This document shows positions 16,511 to 26,511 of a stretch of DNA of 45,422 bases, piece after piece. Each line of letters begins with the position of its first letter. Within the stretch, counting starts at the first letter, position 1. Position numbers and translations under genes: made by a program. The DNA is from Candidatus Azophilus lithoversatilis (lineage in GTDB: Bacteria > Pseudomonadota > Gammaproteobacteria > Pseudomonadales > Azotimanducaceae): positions 68,631-114,052 of the forward strand of contig JAQAJJ010000016.1 of NCBI GenBank assembly GCA_028278675.1, written 5' to 3'. The notes under the pieces are model-generated. The model ran no database searches and had not been told where the DNA came from. It saw nothing but the letters and a program-made list of their open reading frames with translations.

Positions 16511-16655
16511 GCAGCCTGTCGAACTTAAGCGCGGGTGAACTTATAACCCACTGAAATAATTACATATTCTAATATTATCTAAGAGGTCAAAAATAGTAAA
16601 TATGCAATAAAAGCAATTGGTTACAAGTGCTCCGTTTCTAAGTCCGACAGGCTGC
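16511..16655. mobile_element. MITE-like element C, AT-rich
   Basis: 145 bp bounded by 17-bp inverted repeats GCAGCCTGTCGAACTTA (16511-16527) and its complement at 16639-16655, with one mismatch. The interior is strikingly AT-rich (for example TATTCTAATATTATCTAAGAGG) against a GC-rich background, which points to an imported sequence. It has no coding capacity. It lies between the DUF4242 gene and the 3' end of katG, where the paired ends could act as a hairpin. AGGGAACTGATCAA immediately follows (16657-16670), resembling the element A terminus with three bases lost. Confidence 0.75.
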
Positions 16656-16673
16656 CAGGGAACTGATCAATGC

Positions 16674-19260
<2,587 letters not shown>

Positions 19261-19719
19261 ATGCGCACCACCATCACCGTCATGGCCAGCGCCCTGCTGC
19301 TAGCTGCCCTCATTACCGAAGTGCACTCAAGGCTGTTTGCGGACAGCTACTTCGCGCTGCTGCTCATCACCTTCCTCGCCTTGGCGGTCAACGGCCTGTT
19401 CAACGCCCGCCTGGCCAACCAGGACGCTGCCTCTTCGCCCGCCAGGCGGAAGCGGCGACCGGCCAAACGGGCGCCGCGAGAGGCCCGCACCCGATTGATC
19501 GGCGGCGGCAAACGGGAAGAGGGCACCGTCAAGTGGTTCGATGAAGCCAAGGGCTTCGGCTTCATCATTCGCACCGACAAAAGCGAGATTTTCGTCCACA
19601 AGCGAGCCATTCGCGCCGATCGCGGAGAGCGTCCGCAACTCTACGACGGGCGCCCGGTGAGTTTTCAAGTGGGTGAAAACGAAAAGGGCCTGTGCGCCGA
19701 AAACGTCACGGCGCTTTGA
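19261..19719 (+). CDS. Membrane-anchored cold-shock-domain protein
   Basis: A 152-residue fusion. Two hydrophobic segments (~4-22 and ~30-50; VMASALLLAALI and YFALLLITFLALAVNGLF) are followed by a very basic linker (RRKRRPAKRAPREART) and a C-terminal cold-shock domain (~85-152). The RNP-1-like motif KGFGFII and RNP-2-like EIFVHKRAI are intact. The CSD should bind single-stranded RNA/DNA on the cytoplasmic face of the inner membrane. The order is opposite to CSD-DUF1294 proteins. Similar TM-CSD proteins exist in gammaproteobacteria but their role is unclear. It lies 85 bp upstream of argS in the same direction. Confidence 0.85.
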   Translation: MRTTITVMASALLLAALITEVHSRLFADSYFALLLITFLALAVNGLFNARLANQDAASSPARRKRRPAKRAPREARTRLIGGGKREEGTVKWFDEAKGFGFIIRTDKSEIFVHKRAIRADRGERPQLYDGRPVSFQVGENEKGLCAENVTAL

Positions 19720-19804
19720 CAAGGCGCTTTCACAAGCGACACTCTTCGATGGAGCAACTCCGATTCAAGGCGAGGGCGGGACGTCGTCGAACCGAATTGG
19801 CCCC

Positions 19805-21508
19805 ATGAACGTCAAGCGGCTCCTGTCCGCCCGCATTGAAGCCGCGCTCAAGGACTGCGGCGTCGAAGCGCCGGCCCTCGTCAAGATCGCGTCGAGGCCG
19901 GAGTACGGCCACTACCAAGCCGATGGGGTGATGGCGGCGGCCAAGACGGCTAAGGCCAATCCCCGACAACTCGCCACTGAGGTGATCGATCACCTTGACG
20001 CTGCGGACATCGCCGAGGCCGTGGCGGTAGCCGGGCCGGGCTTCCTCAACATCCGACTGCGCGATCAGTTCCTAGCGGGCAAGCTGAATTTGGAAGCGCC
20101 CCTGATCGACAAGGCCACCCATCCGCAGACGGTGGTGGTGGACTATTCCTGCCCCAATCTGGCCAAGGAGATGCATGTGGGGCATCTGCGCAGCACCATC
20201 ATTGGCGACGCGGTGGCGCGCATTCTCGAAGCCCTGGGCCACCAGGTCATTCGGCAGAATCATGTGGGCGATTGGGGCACCCAGTTCGGCATGCTGCTCG
20301 CGCACTTTGACGATGGCGGCGCGGACTCCGACTCGTTGGGTGATCTGGAGGCCTACTACCGCATGGCCAAGGTTCGCTTCGATGCGGAACCCGACTTTCA
20401 GGCCGCAAGCCGCGCCATGGTCGTTGCCCTGCAGGCCGGCGAGACGGGTGCCCGCGCCCGCTGGCGGCGGTTCATCCGAATCTCCCTGGATCACTGCCAA
20501 GCCCTCTACGAACGGCTTGGCGCCAGTTTGGGCCCCGGTGACGTGATGGCGGAAAGCGCCTACAACGACGCCCTGCCGGGGGTGATCGAGGCGCTGGAAC
20601 GCCAAGGCCTGCTCACCGAATCCGATGGCGCGCGCTGCGTCTTTCTGCCCCAATTCAGGCGCAAGGACGGCGGCATCACGCCATTGATCGCGCAAAAGTC
20701 CGACGGTGCCTACCTGTACGCCACCACCGACTTGGCGGCGATTCGCCACCGCGCCCAAGCCCTTGCCGCAGACCGCGTCCTCTACTTCACCGACAGCCGC
20801 CAAGCCTTCCATTTCAAGCAGGTGTTCGCGGTTGCCCGGCAGGCCGGCTTCGCAGGCACGGGCTTAAACCTCGAGCACATGCCCTTCGGCGCCATGCTCG
20901 GCAAGGATGGAAAGCCGTTCAAAACCCGCGAAGGAGGCGTCATCAAGCTCACCGCCCTGCTGGACGAGGCCGAAGTCCGTGCGATGCGCTTGGTGCGTGA
21001 AAAAAATCCCCGACTCGACGCCGAGGAGCAGGCCAAGGTGGCGCGAGCGGTGGGCATCGGAGCGGTCAAGTATGCGGACCTGTCCAAGAACCGGACCAGC
21101 GACTATCTGTTCGACTGGGAGCAGATGCTGGCGTTCGAGGGCAACACCGCGCCCTATCTTCTATATGCCTACGCCCGCATTCAAAGCCTGTTCCGGCGCG
21201 GGGGCGTCGATCCGGAGTCCTTGGGCGGCAAGGCTCAACCGAGCGCCGATGCGGAACGTGACTTGGCCTTCGTCCTGGTGCGCCTGCAGGAGATGCTGGA
21301 GCAGGTCGCCGAGGACGGCTATCCGCACTCCTTAAGCGCCTACCTCTACGATCTCGCCACCAAGTTCACCCGCTTCTACGAACAATGCCCCATTCTGGCG
21401 GCAGAGGGTGGCGAGCGCGCCAACCGGCTGCGGTTCGCCCAACAAACGGCCCGCACCCTAGAGGCGGGTCTCGGTCTCCTAGGCCTGGAAACGGTCCCCA
21501 GGATGTAG
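19805..21508 (+). CDS. argS: Arginine-tRNA ligase
   Basis: A 567-residue class Ia synthetase charging tRNA-Arg. The N-terminal additional domain (~1-105, with PEYGHYQADGVMAAAK) binds the tRNA D-loop. The HIGH signature appears as HVGH in NLAKEMHVGHLRSTIIGD. As in most ArgRS enzymes there is no canonical KMSKS; the corresponding loop is GKDGKPFKTREGG. The C-terminal DALR anticodon-binding domain (~450-567) contains YDLATKFTRFYEQCP and ends GLLGLETVPRM. The ATG at 19805 gives the standard N-terminus; there is no strong ribosome-binding site. Confidence 0.96.
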   Translation: MNVKRLLSARIEAALKDCGVEAPALVKIASRPEYGHYQADGVMAAAKTAKANPRQLATEVIDHLDAADIAEAVAVAGPGFLNIRLRDQFLAGKLNLEAPLIDKATHPQTVVVDYSCPNLAKEMHVGHLRSTIIGDAVARILEALGHQVIRQNHVGDWGTQFGMLLAHFDDGGADSDSLGDLEAYYRMAKVRFDAEPDFQAASRAMVVALQAGETGARARWRRFIRISLDHCQALYERLGASLGPGDVMAESAYNDALPGVIEALERQGLLTESDGARCVFLPQFRRKDGGITPLIAQKSDGAYLYATTDLAAIRHRAQALAADRVLYFTDSRQAFHFKQVFAVARQAGFAGTGLNLEHMPFGAMLGKDGKPFKTREGGVIKLTALLDEAEVRAMRLVREKNPRLDAEEQAKVARAVGIGAVKYADLSKNRTSDYLFDWEQMLAFEGNTAPYLLYAYARIQSLFRRGGVDPESLGGKAQPSADAERDLAFVLVRLQEMLEQVAEDGYPHSLSAYLYDLATKFTRFYEQCPILAAEGGERANRLRFAQQTARTLEAGLGLLGLETVPRM

Positions 21509-21576
21509 GTAGGGAGCTGGCGGCAAGCGAACTGTTCGGCAATCTATCCCCGTGATCAAGAATATAGGAGAGGATT

Positions 21577-22707
21577 ATGAGCGAAGCCGTTGATCTGCAG
21601 GACGCCCGCACCGCGCCGGCGCTGGTGTGGCAGCAACTCGACCGGCTCAAGGGGGAGGCGCTGCTCGAATGGCGGATGGCTCCGATCGCCAACGGCCGCT
21701 CGGCACAGGAGCGCAACATCGACGGCCTGCCCATGCCTTTCGGCTGGTTCGCCCTGTGCTACAGCGACGAACTGGGGGTCGGCGAGGTCAAGCCGCTGCG
21801 CTACTTTGAGCGCGAGCTCGTGCTCTGGCGCGGCGAGGACGGCACCCCGCGCCTGTTGGATGCCTATTGCCCGCATCTGGGCGCACACATGGGTTACGGC
21901 GGCAAGGTCGATGGCCAGCATCTGCAATGCCCGTTCCACTCCTGGCGTTGGGACGGGGAGGGCCGGGCGGTGGACATCCCCTATTCCAAATCCATTCCGC
22001 CCAGGATGAAGCGGCCCGCCTGCGAACGCAGCTACCCCACGGCGGAGGTCAACGGCTTCGTCTGGGCTTGGTGGCATCCGCAGCACGTGGCGCCGCTCTA
22101 CGAGCTGCGCACCTTCGAAGAGGTGGGGCACCCGGACTGGACGGACTACGAAACGCACGAGTGGATCGTCCACGGCCCGATGCAGGCACTCGCGGAGAAC
22201 GGCGCCGACAGCGCTCACTTCAAGTACGTCCACGGCGTGGTGGACAACCCCGACTACGACATCCGCTACGAGGGCCATCGGCGCACGGCGGAAGTCCGCG
22301 TTCGCATGGGCACTCCGCGCGGCCTAGTCGATGGCGCCATCGCCTATGGCGTGGACGGCGCCGGGCAGCCTTGGACCCGCTTCACTGGCATCTGCGAGAC
22401 CTTGCTGGTGACCGGCGTCACGCCCATCGCCCGCGACGTCACCCATCTGCGCTTCGCCTTCACCCAACTGAAGGCCGATCGGGACGGTCCCAACCGCGGT
22501 GTCGCCAAGGCCGTGATCCGCGACATCTGCAAGCAGCTCGACCAGGACAAGGTGATCTGGGACCGCCAAGCCTACATCGACCAGGCTCCGCTCTGCGCCG
22601 GCGACGGCCCCATCAACGACTTCCGCAACTTTTTCCGCCAGTTCTACGAGGGCGCTGAGTGGGACAAGTACCGCGAGGCCGCCCGGCAGCGCACCGCCTC
22701 GCACTGA
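21577..22707 (+). CDS. Rieske non-haem iron oxygenase, KshA-like (A)
   Basis: A 376-residue oxygenase alpha subunit. The Rieske [2Fe-2S] ligands are Cys98, His100, Cys118 and His121 (CPH, 17 residues, CPFH). The mononuclear iron motif is NGADSAHFKYVH, giving Asp211, His214 and His219 with Asn208 preceding. The overall pattern (GWFALCYSDEL...RLLDAYCPHLGAHMGYGG, then IPYSKSIPP) is that of the KshA / steroid C-7 desaturase group, which hydroxylate or desaturate steroids and related alicyclics. It needs an electron-transfer reductase; none is in the window. AGGAGAGG precedes the ATG. It follows argS but probably has its own promoter. Confidence 0.88.
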   Translation: MSEAVDLQDARTAPALVWQQLDRLKGEALLEWRMAPIANGRSAQERNIDGLPMPFGWFALCYSDELGVGEVKPLRYFERELVLWRGEDGTPRLLDAYCPHLGAHMGYGGKVDGQHLQCPFHSWRWDGEGRAVDIPYSKSIPPRMKRPACERSYPTAEVNGFVWAWWHPQHVAPLYELRTFEEVGHPDWTDYETHEWIVHGPMQALAENGADSAHFKYVHGVVDNPDYDIRYEGHRRTAEVRVRMGTPRGLVDGAIAYGVDGAGQPWTRFTGICETLLVTGVTPIARDVTHLRFAFTQLKADRDGPNRGVAKAVIRDICKQLDQDKVIWDRQAYIDQAPLCAGDGPINDFRNFFRQFYEGAEWDKYREAARQRTASH

Positions 22708-22826
22708 GGCGCCGGGAACAGAAGTGGCTCAGGACGAGGGCGGGACGCCCCGCATCATTTCCACCAGCTTGGCCGCAACGGAGCTTCGCGGGGGACTGGC
22801 CCCGAGTGCCCGGCTCGAGGGCATAA

Positions 22827-22841
22827 CGAACCGAAGGTTCG
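22827..22841 (+). repeat. Second-hairpin unit of the dispersed repeat
   Basis: CGAACC-GAA-GGTTCG, a perfect 6-bp stem with the same GAA loop and flanks (AA before, CG after) as the units at 13756 and 24174, but with paired base changes that keep the stem. The rest of the spacer 22708-22942 shows no gene. Confidence 0.5.
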
Positions 22842-22942
22842 CGTCCTCGCTCCAGTGGGCCGCTCCAGTTGGCACGGGTTTGACCGCGGCCATTTGCCGC
22901 TTGCGCATTGGTGTTGTGCGTATTGCCGTCTCGCGGCGTCAC

Positions 22943-23746
22943 TCATTCGCCTTTGGCAAGCCGCCGTTCGAGTTCCGCAATCCGGGCTTCAGCGGCATTA
23001 AGTCGCGCTTGCGCCTTAGCGAGCTTCGCCTGCACGACGTCACGCTCCGCATTGGCTTCATCACGCTCCGCATTGGCCGTATGGCGCCGCGCCTCTGACT
23101 CAGCAAGGTTGGGCAGGTAATCGCCAAGCTCCGGGTCGAAAAGGCGCAGCACCTCGCCGTCCGGGCGAAGCTCAAGGGCGAGAGCCGCCGACCAGCCCAC
23201 CAGCCCGCCGTCCCGCCGCTCAAGACCGATCGGCTCGTAGGCCCCCTCCGGGCCGAGGCGGCGGCCCTTCAGGGTGGGGTGCAAGTAGTCCTCCGTGGGG
23301 TCGAACTGCCAGTACTCCGCGACGCCCAGCCGCTCGTACAGGTCGGCCTTGAACTCGTCGTCCCGGCGGCGCGTGCTCCTCGAGGTCACCTCCAGGATGA
23401 AGTCCGCCGCCTTGCCCTCCTCCCAAACCAGCCAAGTGCGCCGCAACGGCTCGCGACTTGGGCCGAAGGCCACGAACACGTCCGGGGACACCGCCTTCTC
23501 CGTGTTGCCCTCCTCGTAGTACATCAGCATGTCGCTGCCGACGTACGCATCGGGGCGGGCGGCGTAGCGACGAACGAGCGGACTCGCGAAATCGACCGTG
23601 GCATGCCAGTGGATGGGTGTCTCCGACATGGGCTTACCGTCCGACTCCGGGTACTCGACGGACGCTCGGGCCTGCCGCCTCGGCGGCTTGGCAGGGGGCA
23701 CCCGAAGGGCATGCTTCGGGGGCGGCATGGGTTCGACGGTGGGCAT
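22943..23746 (-). CDS. Uma2 family endonuclease-like protein with coiled-coil tail
   Basis: 267 residues. The core (~60-210) is a Uma2/DUF820 PD-(D/E)XK nuclease-like domain: SPDVFVAFG, ADFILEVTSRSTRRRDDEFKADLY and GVAEYWQFDP contain the D, E-x-S and K positions. The last ~60 residues form a charged coiled coil (ANAERDEANAERDVVQAKL...AEARIAELERRL) with an exact heptad duplication visible in DNA as CACGCTCCGCATTGGC at 23041 and 23062. Uma2 proteins are abundant in cyanobacteria and some symbionts; their function is unknown. The start at 23746 has AAGGAG 6 bp upstream; the longer open frame is unlikely. Confidence 0.85.
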   Translation of the reverse strand: MPTVEPMPPPKHALRVPPAKPPRRQARASVEYPESDGKPMSETPIHWHATVDFASPLVRRYAARPDAYVGSDMLMYYEEGNTEKAVSPDVFVAFGPSREPLRRTWLVWEEGKAADFILEVTSRSTRRRDDEFKADLYERLGVAEYWQFDPTEDYLHPTLKGRRLGPEGAYEPIGLERRDGGLVGWSAALALELRPDGEVLRLFDPELGDYLPNLAESEARRHTANAERDEANAERDVVQAKLAKAQARLNAAEARIAELERRLAKGE

Positions 23747-24148
23747 GGGGCGCTCCTTGGGCGGGCCGTTGCCTTGCCGCGCCCACCATAGCACAGCGCC
23801 CTTCCCGCCGTAGGGGCGGGAGAGGGCCTTGGGCAGGCTGGGCGTTGGTCGGCTCGGGGTTGCTCGGCTGGCTGGGAACGAACCACCGTGCCACGAAAAC
23901 AGCGGGAAATCGTTAGGACAACGACACTGGGACTTGTGCGAAATTTCCACGCCGGGAGGAAGATGGCTCACAAAAAATTCAGACATCTCGCACCTTCTCG
24001 CTGCTCCGCGAAGGCCAGAACCGCCAAAGCTGAAGCCAAAACCAGCCAGCCGCGCACGGGGAACCCACCGAAGAATTCGAAAAACTCAAACAAGGCCATG
24101 CAAAGGGGCGGGGCGTCCTCAAGCCGACGGACCCCGCTTGGCTCCACA
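23747..24148. other. Intergenic region, no gene recognised
   Basis: About 400 bp between the Uma2 gene and the repeat beside the flavin reductase gene. Open frames exist on both strands but none has a ribosome-binding site or recognisable family sequence. The Uma2 promoter should lie near 23760-23850. Confidence 0.4.
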
Positions 24149-24190
24149 GGAGTTTCGCGCAGCGAAACCACAACGGACCCAAGGTCCGCC
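24149..24190 (+). repeat. Two-hairpin palindromic repeat, copy 3
   Basis: GTTTCGC-GCA-GCGAAAC (24152-24168) followed by CGGACC-CAA-GGTCCG (24174-24188), aligned with copy 2 including the AACGGACC spacer. It lies 8 bp beyond the stop of the flavin reductase gene, so on the minus strand it would form 3'-end hairpins of that transcript. Confidence 0.6.
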
Positions 24191-24197
24191 GCGACCG

Positions 24198-25568
24198 TCA
24201 GGTCGCGCGGGCGGGCAATGCGTCGTTCAGCACGCAACGCACGCCGTCGCGGTCCATTTCGGCGACGCAGCGGTTGCATACGGTGCAGCCCGACTCGGTT
24301 TTTGAACCTTCCGCATAGTGCAGCGTCAGGGCCGGATCGTGAATCAGGGCACGACCCAATTGCACCGCCTGGTAGCCTTCCGCCAAGGCCCGGCGCACGC
24401 TGGCGAGGCTCTGCACGCCACCGATGCAGATCAACGGCAAATCCACAGCCGCCATCACCTGCTTGGCCAAGTCAAGAAAGTAGAGCTCCTCGAAGGGCAG
24501 CGATTTCATGGTCGGCGCGGCCATCCGGTACACCAGCTTGTCGATCTTGCGCCGTTGCGCCTTGATGAGCTCATGCACAAAGGTCGGGCCGCGGAACAAA
24601 TACATGGCGCTCTTCGAGGTGAAGCCGCCAGTGAGGACCAATGCATCCGCCTCATTGGCTTGCAGCAGTCGGGCGAAGGCGACGCTGTCCTGGATTTCCA
24701 AGCCACCGCGAAAGCCGTCGCGGAGGTTCATCTTCACCACGATGGGCACCGAACCGCCCACGCCGTCCCGCACGGCGCGGATCACCTGCAAAGGGAATCG
24801 GGCGCGGTTCTCCAGCGAGCCGCCGAATTCATCCCGGCGCTTGTTGACCGCCGGGCTTAGGAACTGGCTCAGCAGATAGCCGTGCCCCATATGCAGTTCC
24901 ACCACATCGAAACCCGCGGCCACCGCCCGTTCGGCGCTAACCCGGTAGTCATCGGCCAATTTCGGCAGTTCATCGGGACGCAGGGCCCGCGCCAACGGGG
25001 TGCCGACAAACATGCCGAGGCCATTGAAGCCGCCGCTCGGCCCGCGCGCCCGTTTGCCGATCCAGCCGTGCCACTTGGATGAACTGCCGCAATGGGCAAG
25101 CTGTATGGAAGCCTTGGCGCCGTGCCGGTGAATGGCGTCGGTGACGTAGCGCAGGTCGTCGAGGATGTCGTCCTTGAGGCACATTTGGTCGTCGAACGTT
25201 CGACCACCCGGCTCCACGGCGCCATAGGCCAAGGTGCACAGCGAGACACCGCCCTTGGCGAAGGCTTCGTGAAAGCCCGCCAGCCCTTGCCGGTGAGGAC
25301 GGCCACCGGGGCAGTGGCCTTCGAAGGTGGCGGCCTTGATGAAGCGGTTGCGCAGCGCAAGTCCTTTCAAGGTCCAAGGGGCGAACGGATCGATGGGCGG
25401 CACGGAAGGCCCGTCAAGGGCGCTTGGCGCATATTCGGCGGGGTTCGGCATGGCGGTGGCAGATGGCTTGAGCGGTGCCCAAGGTTCGCTCAAAGGCGCA
25501 CCGGGTTGCAAGGCCGGCTCGCGTGAAAGACGGTGCCGTTCCAACTCAATCGGCGCTGTCGCATCCAT
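24198..25568 (-). CDS. Old Yellow Enzyme-type NADH:flavin oxidoreductase
   Basis: A 456-residue FMN TIM barrel. Motifs: LRNRFIKAATFEG, IQLAHCG, the catalytic/FMN region FDVVELHMGHGYLLSQFLSPAVNKRRDEFGG (in parts), NRARFPLQVIRAV and the phosphate-binding LICIGGVQSLASVRRAL...QLGRALIHDP. The C-terminus carries CxxCxxC plus a fourth Cys 10 residues later (SGCTVCNRC...GVRC), close to the [4Fe-4S] motif of 2,4-dienoyl-CoA reductase/BaiCD enzymes. The second FAD/NAD domain of those enzymes is absent. Reduction of an alpha,beta-unsaturated ketone or CoA ester is expected. The start is uncertain: ATG 25568 is immediately beside the ACGCAAA repeats with no ribosome-binding site, and ATG 25451 begins nearer the conserved fold. 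Confidence 0.85.
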   Translation of the reverse strand: MDATAPIELERHRLSREPALQPGAPLSEPWAPLKPSATAMPNPAEYAPSALDGPSVPPIDPFAPWTLKGLALRNRFIKAATFEGHCPGGRPHRQGLAGFHEAFAKGGVSLCTLAYGAVEPGGRTFDDQMCLKDDILDDLRYVTDAIHRHGAKASIQLAHCGSSSKWHGWIGKRARGPSGGFNGLGMFVGTPLARALRPDELPKLADDYRVSAERAVAAGFDVVELHMGHGYLLSQFLSPAVNKRRDEFGGSLENRARFPLQVIRAVRDGVGGSVPIVVKMNLRDGFRGGLEIQDSVAFARLLQANEADALVLTGGFTSKSAMYLFRGPTFVHELIKAQRRKIDKLVYRMAAPTMKSLPFEELYFLDLAKQVMAAVDLPLICIGGVQSLASVRRALAEGYQAVQLGRALIHDPALTLHYAEGSKTESGCTVCNRCVAEMDRDGVRCVLNDALPARAT

Positions 25569-25573
25569 CTATT

Positions 25574-25665
25574 ACGCAAAGAACGCAAAATCGGGCGGTT
25601 GAAGCTATAAACACGCAAAAATATGATTTAGCATCCGCGCTATAGTACAAGCGTAGTTGCGCAAA
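25574..25665. promoter_or_regulatory. Divergent control region with ACGCAAA repeats
   Basis: Direct repeats ACGCAAA(A) at 25574-25580, 25583-25590 and 25613-25620, plus GCGCAAA ending at 25665. They are spaced over the gap between the flavin reductase (minus) and the decarboxylase operon (plus). They overlap the predicted promoter and are candidate binding sites for a shared regulator, which is not encoded adjacent. Confidence 0.45.
25599..25627 (+). promoter_or_regulatory. Predicted sigma-70 promoter of the 25676-30272 operon
   Basis: TTGAAG (25599-25604), 17-bp spacer, TATGAT (25622-25627). An alternative -10, TATAGT, lies at 25641-25646 without a good -35. Either gives a short leader before the AAGGAAGG ribosome-binding site of the first gene. 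Confidence 0.5.
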
Positions 25666-25675
25666 GGAAGGCAGC

Positions 25676-26443
25676 ATGACCAGCACCGAGCCCCAAGGCA
25701 TTCCCGGCGACAACGTCAATTGGCCGATGTTGAAGATTGCCTATCCCACAGACCCGGAGAAGGTTGATGCGCTCCTGCCGCCCGGCTTAAGTCCGGCCGC
25801 GGAACCCGAAGCGCGCCTCACCGTCTACAACTTCCCGGTCGGCAACGAACCCGAACTCGGCCTGGTGATGAACGTCACCGCCAATTACGACGGCATCGAA
25901 GGCGAGTATTCGCTGGGCTACGCCATCGATCAGGAGCAGGCGGTTTACATCAGCCGAGAGCACTGGGGGCAGCCGAAGTACCTTGCGCAGATTCGCTACT
26001 TCCGCTTGGCCAATCAAGTGGAGGCTTTCGCGTCCCACCAAAACTGCACGTTTTTGGAGTACAGGGGCTCAGTGTCTGGCGTCGATGAGCCGGGCGAGGT
26101 CACCGAGGTCAATGAATGGTGGATCAAGTGCGCCCGTTCGCTGACCATGCAGCCCAAGACCTACGACCATCCGCCCCAACTGGTGCGGGTTTACGCCAAG
26201 TACCGCACCGCCTATCAGCAGGCACTGGAGGGCGAGCTCGTTCTGCGGGACAGCGCTTGGGATCCCCTCGCCCAATCACTGCCCGTTTGCGGCGCGGTGC
26301 AGGCCCGGCTCTGGTGGCCGGAGTTTTTGGCCCGGGAAATCACCCTGGCCGGGCCGCTCGATGAGGCGGGCTTCTGGCCGTTCGCCGACACCATCGGCGG
26401 CACCCGCTTCCCGGGGGAGGCTGGCGGCCCCAGGAAATCCTAG
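25676..26443 (+). CDS. Acetoacetate decarboxylase family protein
   Basis: A 255-residue ADC-fold protein. The motif YISREHWGQPKYLA places a Lys at 101, the position of the Schiff-base lysine of acetoacetate decarboxylase (REE..PKK in the clostridial enzyme), though the second Lys is Tyr here. N-terminal WPMLKIAYPTDPEKVDALLPPGL is typical of the family. Members decarboxylate beta-keto acids or act as hydratase/aldolase-type enzymes, so the exact reaction is open. AAGGAAGG lies 5 bp before the ATG. It is first gene of a four-gene plus-strand operon with an amidohydrolase, a KstD-like dehydrogenase and an SDR. Confidence 0.85.
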   Translation: MTSTEPQGIPGDNVNWPMLKIAYPTDPEKVDALLPPGLSPAAEPEARLTVYNFPVGNEPELGLVMNVTANYDGIEGEYSLGYAIDQEQAVYISREHWGQPKYLAQIRYFRLANQVEAFASHQNCTFLEYRGSVSGVDEPGEVTEVNEWWIKCARSLTMQPKTYDHPPQLVRVYAKYRTAYQQALEGELVLRDSAWDPLAQSLPVCGAVQARLWWPEFLAREITLAGPLDEAGFWPFADTIGGTRFPGEAGGPRKS

Positions 26444-26511
26444 AGGAGGAGCAACCTGCCAACCCGTCGATTGCGGGCTGACACCAGCGACAAGACATCA
26501 AGGCAAGGACT

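Noticed and set aside
23968-24279. A hydrophobic minus-strand open frame next to the OYE gene
   Set aside because: No start signal, runs through the palindromic repeat and the end of the OYE gene, and has no family resemblance.
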